Below are positions 1 to 13,000 of a stretch of 64,000 nt of DNA, piece after piece. Position numbers and translations under genes: made by a program. Under the pieces are notes generated by a model that searched no databases, had not been told where the DNA came from, and saw nothing but the letters and a program-made list of their open reading frames with translations. This DNA comes from Rhynchonema sp. JSB1_4 (Eukaryota; Nematoda; Chromadorea; Monhysterida; Xyalidae): NCBI GenBank assembly GCA_030248065.1, contig JASAMV010001506.1, forward strand, positions 124,001 to 188,000. The letters are read 5' to 3'. The number at the start of each line of letters is the position of its first letter. The first letter of the stretch is position 1.

Positions 1-374
1 TCCTTTGATGTTTTAAAAAGTGGATGACAAATCCTGTAGTCTGTTGATGTAAACTGGCAATATAAAAGAAGGGCACTTATAGGTGACGTTGCCCCGATGA
101 ACAACAACTGTATAACAGTATTTACCAAGAATTCAGGCCTGTTCATGCTGAGACACGTTCAAGCGAGTATTCAGGTTACACACACGTGACCATTAAATCC
201 GTGAATTCTTGATTGATCGGTTCAGTGCGTGAGCCGCTGATTGTAATTTGAAAAATGCAGTCTAAGTCAATTGCACAGGATCGTGATCTTCATGAACAGG
301 TCCAAAAAGCCAAAAACTCTATTTCCAACCAACACTAAGGAAGAAAAGCAAACAAAAGATCGTTTCGATTTCCT

Positions 375-548
375 GTTTCCCGCGGGAAATTTCATGGGAA
401 TTACTGACGGGAATTCCCCCGCGGGAAATGGCGGATTTCCCGCGGGAATTTTCAGGCACTATTTCCCGCGGGAAATGCCACCATCGAAGATATTTCCCGG
501 GAAACGGGGACGGGAAATTTCCCGCAAATTTCCCTCCCTCCCCCCGCG
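375..548. repeat. Cluster of TTTCCCGCGGGAAAT-like palindromes
   Basis: Five or more near-copies of the palindrome TTTCCCGCGGGAAAT occur within about 170 bp, some decayed to TTTCCCGGGAAA. The organisation resembles the motif-rich ends of the small transposons further right, but I could not find terminal inverted repeats or a target duplication here. It may be a fragment of such an element. Confidence 0.6.
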
Positions 549-2084
549 CGAGCCCTACTCCAAGGTGGTTGTGAAACATCAACTTAAGCCTTCCACATTA
601 TGGTCTTATTGATGTTACAAACACAATCTTTAATCAACTATTATCGCTGGCTGTGTTTCACATGTGCATAATGTATTCCAAATTCAAGCCAAACCGGTAT
701 TTTTGGATAAGAAATCATAAAAAATGCAGTTTTGAAAAACTCACATGACAAAAGTGACGAAAAACGCTGAGTTGAAGCCGAATCCTGCCAGCGCGTCCAT
801 GTGGGCTCACAGGTTCTGATCACATTTTCGGACAATTTTGGTCGAAATTTAAGCGAAAACAATTGGAAACGAAGCAGAAATACTGTATGTCTGCTGCGAA
901 GAGAGCAATATTTTTTGTCACGACACAACACTTCAAAAGTGCAACTTGTAAGAAGTCACAAGCAACCAAGCTGGATGATCAAAAGAGGGTGCATTTTCAG
1001 GTTTCGTGCAAAATAAATAGCAAAGTTGTCCGTCTTCGCGTCATACACAACAACAGCAGTCGCGCTACGAAACTAAAATACGAGTGCACAGGTCTAACAG
1101 CTCTCGTGCTGCTGAAATGTAAGCGGCTTGCAGCATTTGTGGTGTGTGCGGTCAGTTGAGAATTGGTGCCATGCCTATAAGCATTTCCTGCTTTTAATGC
1201 ACAATATGGAAATTGCTTTGAGAAAGCGTCACTCTTCATAGTGCATGAAAACTGACACAGTTCTAAATTTTCTCCGTAGATTTAAATGCAGAGCACTAAT
1301 ATTCTGATCTTGTGCTCAGCGGCGGCTGTGCCAACATTAACGTTCATGTGTACGCACATGCACAAGTGTACCGTGACATAATAATTCGAGCGTGCTCGTC
1401 CAGCTGGTTAGAGAAGGTTCCGACGCACGCAAGCGCAAGGTAGACCATTATCGATCAAAAACTCGGCACCGCCTATTGGCACATGGACATGCATGCAGCA
1501 TTGCAAAAATGTGCTTTCTGCGGAAATTGAGTTTCGTCAAAGAGATTGGAGCAAAGGAACGATTCAAAGTAGTAGTGTGTTCCCTTCAGTTCATGTTCTC
1601 AAGGTCAAGAATTCACTTGGATGTTTGAAGCGAGCATGAAAGCTGCCCGCAATAATGTGTTGGGGCCCTTGCGCTGACAATGACCAGTTCAACTGCCCTT
1701 CTATCTGGTAAAAATAGGTCGAAACTGGCAATCTCCCACTGGAGGGTCTCAACGACGCACGTCACCTGATCATTGCGGTGTCATGCTGGCCTGCTTTGAG
1801 GGCACGGGGTGCATATGACGCGTGGTGGGGCGACGACAACGACAACGCGCGCTGAATGTTTCATAATCTTGGCGCTTTCACACGTATGTGTGTAGTCATA
1901 TGAGAGGCCCTGTGAGTGTGTGCACTACAGTATGTCTAGATGCCACAAGACAACGATTATGGCACCCGATACACCCATCGTAGGGTCAGGTGATGTCAAC
2001 AGTAGCAATTTTTGTGCAAAAATAGCATTTTTAGAGCAAAAAATTGTTCATTTTTTAACATTTGGAGCGAATTTTTTTAATGAC

Positions 2085-2190
2085 CACTGGCTGGGGGGAA
2101 AACTCATTATGGATTTGAAAATAAAACGGATTAAACGGAATCCAGCTGTTACTTGGTCCTGAACCAAGGCACGGGCTCATTCTTAGACAT
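2085..2190 (+). repeat. Dispersed repeat, GGATTAAACGG family, copy 1
   Basis: This stretch runs GGGGGAAAACTCATTAT, then AAATAAAACGGATTAAACGG, then AATCCAGCTGTTACTTGG, and ends in GGGCTCATTCTTAGACATGG. The same order of blocks occurs at 23975-24060, where the last part grows into a TTAGGC-like tract. It is therefore an interspersed repeat with at least two copies in the window. No ends or target duplication were resolved for this copy. Confidence 0.6.
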
Positions 2191-2649
2191 GGGTTACTGT
2201 AGCCACGTCTCGTTTCGTTTGCGTGTGAAAGCGCTGAGATCATGAAACATTTAGCACACGTTGTCGTCGTGTGTGCGTTGTTTATCCGGCTTCACACTCA
2301 AACCACGTGTTGCTCGCTTTTTCTTTTACGTGTGATTGCTATTGCTATGGCTCATCTTTTCGAATATTTTAATCCACAGCAGGCTTCTTAGGTCATTGCC
2401 TCCACGCCCATGTTATAGCGAAAAATTGCAAGCATGCGGTGTCGGTGCAAACACCAATAAATTACAGGGTGTTCATGATAAATTTGAGCGGGAAAATTAC
2501 CTTAGGTGCACTGACACTGTACGTATGTGAACGAAAATAGGCCCCCGCGCTCTTTTGTGATCCAGCCCACCTGGCTGGTACCGCTGTCTCTGTCTGCTCC
2601 TGATCTCCTGATGTCAAAGTTGCACATACAGTATGAATGTATCGATTGA

Positions 2650-2849
2650 CACTACAGTGGTCAACTGAAGTAGTGAAAGCACCTTCCGTCAACTCACAGC
2701 TGCCCCGTCCGAGTGAGCGCGAGAGGAAAAGCACACATGTATTTTAGCGCACCATATTTTTCGGTACAGTTGTTTTTCAGCATAAAGAACATTCGGCGTG
2801 AGTTGACAACCCAACAATGTGAGTTGACCACTTGATTTGACCAGTGTAA
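2650..2849. repeat. GGTCAA fold-back repeat, copy 1
   Basis: The left end carries CACTACAGTGGTCAACTGAA and the right end carries the inverse of TACACTGGTCAAATCAAGTG. Closely related inverted ends bound 39699-39790 and 53024-53172. The three make up one small non-coding inverted-repeat family with different internal sequences. The arms of this copy have diverged. Confidence 0.5.
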
Positions 2850-3990
2850 TGCAAGCCTCCAGAGCATCTATGGAGTGTTCGCTCACAACCAATGACATCC
2901 TGTATGTATAACGCGAACCGAACTTAGGACTTCCCAAGTGTAGTAGGCCGGTTGTACCACACACTCATGATTCTGTGACGCAGCACGCGACATACGCCAA
3001 GGAAAGCTGGCAACGAAAACAATTTTTTTTTGAGAAGAGCATCATTTTATCGTGCACCGAATGTATCACAACACAAATCAACAATAAAATGTTGTCTTCA
3101 AATAATAGCCAATGACTGAAGCACTAATTTGGCTTCAAATCACCACGGAAAGTTTGATTTCAAGAAAGCTTGACCCAGCGTAGAGTTCAAAATCTGAATG
3201 TCACGTCACAAAAAATCACATCATAAATAGCGCAACTCGAACGTAATGTACCGCAGCAACACAAAACGCTTCATTGTTTCCATTTAACCTTGCACTCTCC
3301 AAAGCGTTTTACCTTCATATTTTAAAATAACCACTATCATGCAACATTCTAACGGCAACATTAAATTCGTTGGCACGCGTCAAATAACATTTCGGAGAGT
3401 CAAAAGTCAAAAGAAAATTCTAAAGCAACGGTTCATCAATAAAAGTCAAAATCAAGCAACGGCGATCGCTGTGTGTGTAGATTTGGAACGCGGGCGTCCT
3501 GCCACTGAAAAATGCCATCCTTTCATTCAAGTTGATCAACAAAATATTCTTTTCGACGTGGATTGAAAATCACTCATAATATAAACTCCAAGTGCACCAT
3601 CTGCCTGGGGAAACAGAAATAAGCCGCAAGACAAAGTTTGGCCAAAGTGTAAGCAATAATAAGCTAGGAAAAATGCGATCAAACTCACCACCCAAGTGCA
3701 CATCGGCGTGGGTTGGTGAAACATCATAGCTGTGGGTCACGGCTGCGGGATCGGATCATCGCACACAGCTCACCGATACAACCTCTGTCCCGATTTGGTG
3801 CTGCTGTGGGTCGCAACGCGTGGGCGTATTGTTTGACCGCATGTCCAAGTGCACCGCCTGTCTGGGGAAACAGAAATTAGCCGCAAGACAAAATTTGGAA
3901 AAAGTGTAAGCAATAATAAGTGAGGAAAAATGCGATCAAACTCACCACCCAAGTGCACATCGGCGTGGGTTGGTGAAACATCATAGCTGT

Positions 3991-6900
3991 GGGTCACGGC
4001 TGCGGGATCGGATCATCGCACACAGCTCACCGATACAACCTCTGTCCCGATTTGGTGTGCTGTGGGTCGCCGCGTGGCGTATTTTTTGAGCAAAACTTTG
4101 TATTTTTTGCACGAAAAAGTTTCTCTGATCAAAACAATTTTTTGTTGAAAAAATGTGGGGCAGAAAAGGTGCGCGACGTGCGAACCCTGAAACTCAAAGG
4201 CGAGCCTCAGTTTTCGACAGGGAATCACGCAAATGAATTAGCCCATGGGCATGATAACATTGTTTGACCCCGACCATGTCCAAGTGCACCGCCTGTCTGG
4301 GGAAACAGAAATTAGCCGCAAGACAAAATTTGGAAAAAGTGTAAGCAATAATAAGTGAGGAAAAATGCGATCAAACTCACCACCCAAGTGCACATCGGCG
4401 TGGGTTGGTGAAACATCATAGCTGTGGGTCACGGCTGCGGGATCGGATCATCGCACACAGCTCACCGATACAACCTCTGTCCCGATTTGGTGTGCTGTGG
4501 GTCGCCGCGTGGCGTATTTTTTGAGCAAAACTTTGTATTTTTTGCGCGAAAATGTTTCTCTGATCAAAACAATTTTTTGTTGAAAAAATGTGGGGCAGAA
4601 AAGGTGCGCGACGTGCGAACCCTGAAACTCAAAGGCGAGCCTCAGTTTTCGACAGGGAATCACGCAAATGAATTAGCCCATGGGCATGATAACATTGTTT
4701 GACCCCGACCATGTCCAAGTGCACCGCCTGTCTGGGGAAACAGAAATTAGCCGCAAGACAAAATATGGAAAAAGTGTAAGCAATAATAAGTGAGGAAAAA
4801 TGCGATCAAACTCACCACCCAAGTGCACATCGGCGTGGGTTGGTGAAACATCATAGCTGTGGGTCACGGCTGCGGGATCGGATCATCGCACACAGCTCAC
4901 CGATACAACCTCTGTCCCGATTTGGTGTGCTGTGGGTCGCCGCGTGGCGTATTTTTTGAGCAAAACTTTGTATTTTTTGCACGAAAAAGTTTCTCTGATC
5001 AAAACAATTTTTTGTTGAAAAAATGTGGGACAGAAAAGGTGCGCGACGTGCGAACCCTGAAACTCAAAGGCGGGTCTCACTTTTCGACAGGGAATCACGC
5101 AAACGAATTATCCCATGGGCATGATAACATTGTTTGACCCCGACGATGTCCAAGTGCACCACCTGTCTGGGGAAACAGAAATTAGCCGCAAAACAAAATT
5201 TGGACAAAGTGTAAGCAATAATAAGTGAGGAAAATGCGATCAAACTCACCACCCAAGTGCACATCGGCGTGGGTTGGTGAAACATCATAGCTGTGGGTCA
5301 CGGCTGCGGGATCGGATCATCGCACACAGCTCACCGATACAACCTCTGTCCCGATTTGGTGTGCTGTGGGTCGCCGCGTGGCGTATTTTTTGAGCAAAAC
5401 TTTTGTATTTTTTGCACGAAAACGTTTCTCTGATCAAAACAATTTTTTGTTGAAAAAATGTGGGTCAGAAAAGGTGCGCGACGTGCGAACCCTGAAACTC
5501 AAAGGCGAGCCTCAGTTTTCGACAGGGAATCACGCAAATGAATTAGCCCATGGGCATGATAACATTGTTTGACCCCGACCATGTCCAAGTGCACCGCCTG
5601 TCTGGGGAAACAGAAATTAGCCGCAAGACAAAATTTGGAAAAAGTGTAAGCAATAATAAGTGAGGAAAAATGCGATCAAACTCACCACCCAAGTGCACAT
5701 CGGCGTGGGTTGGTGAAACATCATAGCTGTGGGTCACGGCTGCGGGATCGGATCATCGCACACAGCTCACCGATACAACCTCTGTCCCGATTTGGTGTGC
5801 TGTGGGTCGCCGCGTGGCGTATTTTTTGAGCAAAACTTTGTATTTTTTGCACGAAAAAGTTTCTCTGATCAAAACAATTTTTTGTTGAAAAAATGTGGGG
5901 CAGAAAAGGTGCGCGACGTGCGAACCCTGAAACTCAAAGGCGAGCCTCAGTTTTCGACAGGGAATCACGCAAATGAATTAGCCCATGGGCATGATAACAT
6001 TGTTTGACCCCGACGATGTCCAAGTGCACCGCCTGTCTGGGGAAACAGAAATTAGCCGCAAGACAAAATTTGGACAAAGTGTAAGCAATAATAAGTGAGG
6101 AAAAATGCGATCAAACTCACCACCCAAGTGCACATCGGCGTGGGTTGGTGAAACATCATAGCTGTGGGTCACGGCTGCGGGATCGGATCATCGCACACAG
6201 CTCACCGATACAACCTCTGTCCCGATTTGGTGTGCTGTGGGTCGCCGCGTGGCGTATTTTTGAGCAAAACTTTGTAAGTTTCTCTGAGCAAAACAATTTT
6301 TTGTTGAAAACATGTGGGACGGAAAAGGTGCGCGACGTGCGAACCCTGAAACTCAAAGGCGAGCCTCAGTTTTCGACAGGGAATCACGCAAATAAATTAG
6401 CCCATGGGCATGATAACAGTGTTTGACCCCGACGATGTCCAAGTGCACCGCCTGTCTGGGGAAACAGAAATTAGCCGCAAGACAAAATTTGGACAAAGTG
6501 TAAGCAATAATAAGTGAGGAAAAATGCGATCAAACTCACCACCCAAGTGCACATCGGCGTGGGTTGGTGAAACATCATAGCTGTGGGTCACGGCTGCGGG
6601 ATCGGATCATCGCACACAGCTCACCGATACAACCTCTGTCCCGATTTGGTGTGCTGTGGGTCGCCGCGTGGCGTATTTTTTGAGCAAAACTTTGTATTTT
6701 TTGCACGAAAAAGTTTCTCTGATCAAAACAATTTTTTGTTGAAAACATGTGGGACAGAAAAGGTGCGCGACGTGCGAACCCTGAAACTCAAAGGCGAGCC
6801 TCAGTTTTCGACAGGGAATCACGCAAATAAATTAGCCCATGGGCATGATAACAGTGTTTGACCCCGACGATGTCCAAGTGCACCGCCTGTCTGGGGAAAC

Positions 6901-7454
6901 AGAAATTAGCCGCAAGACAAAATTTGGACAAAGTGTAAGCAATAATAAGTGAGGAAAAATGCGATCAAACTCACCACCCAAGTGCACATCGGCGTGGGTT
7001 GGTGAAACATCATAGCTGTGGGTCACGGCTGCGGGATCGGATCATCGCACACAGCTCACCGATACAACCTCTGTCCCGATTTGGTGTGCTGTGGGTCGCC
7101 GCGTGGCGTATTTTTTTAGCAAAATTTTGTATTCTTTGCACGAAAAGTTTTTTGATCAAAACAATTTTTTGTTGAAAAAATGTGGGACCGAAAAGGTGCG
7201 CGACGTGCGAACCCTGAAACTCAAAGGCGAGCCTCAGTTTTCGACAAGGAAACACGCAAATGAATTAGCCCATGGGCATGATAACACTGTTTGACCCTGA
7301 CGATGTCCAAGTGCACTGCCTCTCTGGGGAAACAGAAATTAGCCGCAAGACAAAGTTTGGCCAAAGTGTAAGCAATAATAAGTGAGGAAAAATGCGATCA
7401 AACTCACCACCCAAGTGCACATCGGCGTGGGTTGGTGAAACATCATAGCTGTGG
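3991..7454. repeat. Satellite subfamily I
   Basis: Monomers here carry GTTGAAAAAATGTGGG before CAGAAAAGGTGCGCGACG, and most keep GCACACAGCTCACCG. Most are 435 bp. The monomer at about 6166 has lost part of the TTTGTATTTTTTGCACG stretch and is only about 419 bp. Variants at 7091 and 10581 share TTTTTTTAGCAAAATTTTG, which links distant parts of the array. Confidence 0.8.
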
Positions 7455-10072
7455 GTCACGGCTGCGGGATCGGATCATCGCACACAGCTCACCGATACAA
7501 CCTCTGTCCCGATTTGGTGTGCTGTGGGTCGCCGCGTGGCGTATTTTTTGAGCAAAACACTTTGAATTTTTTGCACGAAAGAGTTTCTTTGATCAAAACA
7601 ATTTTTTGTTGAAAAAATGTAGGACAGAAAAGGTGCGCGACGTGCGAACCCTGAAACTCAAAGGCGAGTCTCAGTTTTCGACAAGGAAACACGCAAATGA
7701 ATTAGCCCATGGGCATGATAACACTGTTTGACCCTGACGATGTCCAAGTGCACTGCATGTCTGATGAAACAGAAATTAGCCGCAAGACAAAGTTTGGCCA
7801 AAGTGAAAGCAATAAAAAGTGAGGAAAAATGCGATCAAACTCACCACCCAAGTGCACATCGGCGTGGGTTGGTGAAACATCATAGCTGTGGGTCACGGCT
7901 GCGGGATCGGATCATCGCACACAGCTCACCGATACAACCTCTGTCCCGATTTGGTGTGCTGTGGGTCGCCGCGTGGCGTATTTTTTGAGCAAAACACTTT
8001 GAATTTTTTGCACGAAAGAGTTTCTTTGATCAAAACAATTTTTTGTTGAAAAAATGTAGGACAGAAAAGGTGCGCGACGTGCGAACCCTGAAACTCAAAG
8101 GCGAGTCTCAGTTTTCGACAAGGAAACACGCAAATGAATTAGCGCATGGGCATGATAACACTGTTTGACCCTGACGATGTCCAAGTGCACTGCCTCTCTG
8201 GGGAAACAGAAATTAGCCGCAAGACAAAGTTTGGCCAAAGTGTAAGCAATAATAAGTGAGGAAAAATGCGATCAAACTCACCACCCAAGTGCACATCGGC
8301 GTGGGTTGGTGAAACATCATAGCTGTGGGTCACGGCTGCGGGATCGGATCATCGCACACAGCTCACCGATACAACCTCTGTCCCGATTTGGTGTGCTGTG
8401 GGTCGCCGCGTGGCGTATTTTTTGAGCAAAACACTTTGAATTTTTTGCACGAAAGAGTTTCTTTGATCAAAACAATTTTTTGTTGAAAAAATGTAGGACA
8501 GAAAAGGTGCGCGACGTGCGAACCCTGAAACTCAAAGGCGAGTCTCAGTTTTCGACAAGGAAACACGCAAATGAATTAGCCCATGGGCATGATAACACTG
8601 TTTGACCCTGACGATGTCCAAGTGCACTGCCTCTCTGGGGAAACAGAAATTAGCCGCAAGACAAAGTTTGGCCAAAGTGTAAGCAATAATAAGTGAGGAA
8701 AAATGCGATCAAACTCACCACCCAAGTGCACATCGGCGTGGGTTGGTGAAACATCATAGCTGTGGGTCACGGCTGCGGGATCGGATCATCGCACACAGCT
8801 CACCGATACAACCTCTGTCCCGATTTGGTGTGCTGTGGGTCGCCGCGTGGCGTATTTTTTGAGCAAAACACTTTGAATTTTTTGCACGAAAGAGTTTCTT
8901 TGATCAAAACAATTTTTTGTTGAAAAAATGTAGGACAGAAAAGGTGCGCGACGTGCGAACCCTGAAACTCAAAGGCGAGTCTCAGTTTTCGACAAGGAAA
9001 CACGCAAATGAATTAGCCCATGGGCATGATAACACTGTTTGACCCTGACGATGTCCAAGTGCACTGCCTCTCTGGGGAAACAGAAATTAGCCGCAAGACA
9101 AAGTTTGGCCAAAGTGTAAGCAATAATAAGTGAGGAAAAATGCGATCAAACTCACCACCCAAGTGCACATCGGCGTGGGTTGGTGAAACATCATAGCTGT
9201 GGGTCACGGCTGCGGGATCGGATCATCGCACACAGCTCACCGATACAACCTCTGTCCCGATTTGGTGTGCTGTGGGTCGCCGCGTGGCGTATTTTTTGAG
9301 CAAAACACTTTGAATTTTTTGCACGAAAGAGTTTCTTTGATCAAAACAATTTTTTGTTGAAAAAATGTAGGACAGAAAAGGTGCGCGACGTGCGAACCCT
9401 GAAACTCAAAGGCGAGTCTCAGTTTTCTACAAGGAAACACGCAAATGAATTAGCGCATGGGCATGATAACACTGTTTGACCCTGACGATGTCCAAGTGCA
9501 CTGCCTCTCTGGGGAAACAGAAATTAGCCGCAAGACAAAGTTTGGCCAAAGTGTAAGCAATAATAAGTGAGGAAAAATGCGATCAAACTCACCACCCAAG
9601 TGCACATCGGCGTGGGTTGGTGAAACATCATAGCTGTGGGTCACGGCTGCGGGATCGGATCATCGCACACAGCTCACCGATACAACCTCTGTCCCGATTT
9701 GGTGTGCTGTGGGTCGCCGCGTGGCGTATTTTTTGAGCAAAACACTTTGAATTTTTTGCACGAAAGAGTTTCTTTGATCAAAACAATTTTTTGTTGAAAA
9801 AATGTAGGACAGAAAAGGTGCGCGACGTGCGAACCCTGAAACTCAAAGGCGAGTCTCAGTTTTCGACAAGGAAACACGCAAATGAATTAGCCCATGTGCA
9901 TGATAACACTGCTTGACCCTGACGATGTCCACGCGCACTGCCTGTCTGGGGAAACAGAAATTAGCCGCAAGACAAAGTTTGGCCAAAGTGTAAGCAATAA
10001 TAAGTGAGGAAAAATGCGATCAAACTCACCACCCAAGTGCACATCGGCGTGGGTTGGTGAAACATCATAGCT
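7455..10072. repeat. Satellite subfamily II, homogenised 437-bp block
   Basis: Six successive monomers starting at about 7455, 7892, 8329, 8766, 9203 and 9640 have exactly 437-bp spacing. They share the diagnostic variant ACACTTTGAATTTTTTGCAC followed by GAAAGAGTTTC, and are almost identical over their length. This is much tighter than the rest of the array and points to recent local amplification. Small private changes, such as GCGCATGGGC at 8142 and 9453, repeat two units of three apart. Confidence 0.85.
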
Positions 10073-13000
10073 GTGGGTCACGGCTGCGGGATCGGATCAT
10101 CGCACACAGCTCACCGATACAACCTCTGTCCCGATTTGGTGTGCTGTGGGTCGCCGCGTGGCGTATTTTTTGAGCAAAACTTTGTATTTTTTGCACGAAA
10201 AAGTTTCTTTGATCAAAACAATTTTTTATTCAGAAAATGTGGAACAGAAAAGGTGCGCGACGTGCGAACCCTGAAACTCAAAGGCGAGCCTCAGTTTTCG
10301 ACAGGGAATCACGCAAATGAATTAGCCCATGGGCATGATAACATTGTTTGACCCCGACGATGTCCAAGTGCACCGCCTGTCTGGGGAAACAGAAATTAGC
10401 CGCAAGACAAAGTTTGGACAAAGTGTAAGCAATAATAAGTGAGGAAAAATGCGATCAAACTCACCACCCAAGTGCACATCGGCGTGGGTTGGTGAAACAT
10501 CATAGCTGTGGGTCACGGCTGCGGGATCGGATCATCGCACACAGCTCACCGATACAACCTCTGTCCCGATTTGTTATGCTGTGGGTCGCCGCGTGGCGTA
10601 TTTTTTTAGCAAAATTTTGTATTCTTTGCACGAAAAGTTTTTTGATCAAAACAATTTTTTGTTGAAAAAATGTGGGACCGAAAAGGTGCGCGACGTGCGA
10701 ACCCTGAAACTCAAAGGCGAGCCTCAGTTTTCGACAGGGAATCACGCAAATGAATTAGCCCATGGGCATGATAACATTGTTTGACCCCGACGATGTCCAA
10801 GTGCACCGCCTGTCTGGGGAAACAGAAATTAGCCGCAAGACAAAGTTTGGACAAAGTGTAAGCAATAATAAGTGAGGAAAAATGCGATCAAACTCACCAC
10901 CCAAGTGCACATCGGCGTGGGTTGGTGAAACATCATAGCTGTGGGTCACGGCTGCGGGATCGGATCATCGCACACAGCTCACCGATACAACCTCTGTCCC
11001 GATTTGGTGTGCTGTGGGTCGCCGCGTGGCGTATTTTTGAGCAAAACTTTGTATTTTTTTGGCACGAAAAAGTTTCTTTGATCAAAACAATTTTTTATTC
11101 AGAAAATGTGGAACAGAAAAGGTGCGCGACGTGCGAACCCTGAAACTCAAAGGCGAGCCTCAGTTTTCGACAGGGAATCACGCAAATGAATTAGCCCATG
11201 GGCATGATAACATTGTTTGACCCCGACGATGTCCAAGTGCACCGCCTGTCTGGGGAAACAGAAATTAACCGCAAGACCAAGTTTGAAGAAAGTGTAAGCA
11301 ATAATAAGTGAGGAAAAATGCGATCAAACTCACCACCCAAGTGCACATCGGCGTGGGTTGGTGAAACATCATAGCTGTGGGTCACGGCTGCGGGATCGGA
11401 TCATCGCACACAGCTCACCGATACAACCTCTGTCCCGATTTGGTGTGCTGTGGGTCGCCGCGTGGCGTATTTTTGAGCAAAACTTTTTATTTTTTGCACG
11501 AAAAAGTTTCTTTGATCAAACCAATTTTTTGTTGAGAAAATGTGGAACAGAAAAGGTGCGCGACGTGCGAACCCTGAAACTCAAAGGCGAGCCTCAGTTT
11601 TCGACAGGGAATCACGCAAATGAATTAGCCCATGGGCATGATAACATTGTTTGACCCCGACGATGTCCAAGTGCACCGCCTGTCTGGGGAAACAGAAATT
11701 AGCCGCAAGACAAAGTTTGGACAAAGTGTAAGCAATAATAAGTGAGGAAAAATGCGATCAAACTCACCACCCAAGTGCACATCGGCGTGGGTTGGTGAAA
11801 CATCATAGCTGCGGGTCACGGCTGCGGGATCGGATCATCGCACACAGCTCACCGATACAACCTCTGTCCCGATTTGGTGTGCTGTGGGTCGCCGCGTGGC
11901 GTATTTTTTGAGCAAAACTTTGTATTTTTTGCACGAAAAGGTTCTTTGATCAAAACAGTTTTTTGTTGAGAAAATGTGGAACAGAAAAGGTGCGCGACGT
12001 GCGAACCCTGAAACTCAAAGGCGAGCCTCAGTTTTCGACAGGGAATCACGCAAATGAATTAGCCCATGGGCATGATAACATTGTTTGACCCCGACGATGT
12101 CCAAGTGCACCGCCTGTCTGGGGAAACAGAAATTAGCCGCAAGACAAAGTTTGGACAAAGTGTAAGCAATAATAAGTGAGGAAAAATGCGATCAAACTCA
12201 CCACCCAAGTGCACATCGGCGTGGGTTGGTGAAACATCATAGCTGCGGGTCACGGCTGCGGGATCGGATCATCGCACACAGCTCACCGATACAACCTCTG
12301 TCCCGATTTGGTGTGCTGTGGGTCGCCGCGTGGCGTATTTTTTGAGCAAAACTTTGTATTTTTTGCACGAAAAGGTTCTTTGATCAAAACAGTTTTTTGT
12401 TGAGAAAATGTGGAACAGAAAAGGTGCGCGACGTGCGAACCCTGAAACTCAAAGGCGAGCCTCAGTTTTCGACAGGGAATCACGCAAATGAATTAGCCCA
12501 TGGGCATGATAACATTGTTTGACCCCGACGATGTCCAAGTGCACCGCCTGTCTGGGGAAACAGAAATTAGCCGCAAGACAAAGTTTGGACAAAGTGCAAG
12601 CAATAATAAGTGAGGAAAAATGCGATCAAACTCACCACCCAAGTGCACATCGGCGTGGGTTGGTGAAACATCATAGCTGCGGGTCACGGCTGCGGGATCG
12701 GATCATCGCACACAGCTCACCGATACAACCTCTGTCCCGATTTGGTGTGCTGTGGGTCGCCGCGTGGCGTATTTTTTGAGCAAAACTTTGTGTTTTTTGC
12801 ACGAGAAAGTTTCTTTGATCAAAACATTTTTTTGTTGAGAAAATGTGGAACAGAAAAGGTGCGCGACGTGCGAACCCTGAAATTCAAAGGCGAGCCTCAG
12901 CTTTCGACAGGAAATCACGCAAATGAATTAGCCCATGGGCATGATAACATTGTTTGACCCCGACGATGTCCAAGTGCACCGCCTGTCTGGGGAAACAGAA

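Larger units (their letters stand above)
1..3587. other. Repeat-rich intergenic DNA without a supported gene
   Basis: I see no conserved protein, no chain of exons with matching phases and no RNA gene here. The open frames are short, overlap on both strands and have no recognisable domain. The stretch holds a cluster of CCCGCGGG palindromes (375-548), a copy of the GGATTAAACGG repeat family (about 2085-2190) and a copy of the GGTCAA fold-back family (2650-2849). An exact TGAAACATCA motif lies at 572-581. The satellite array begins at its right edge. Confidence 0.6.
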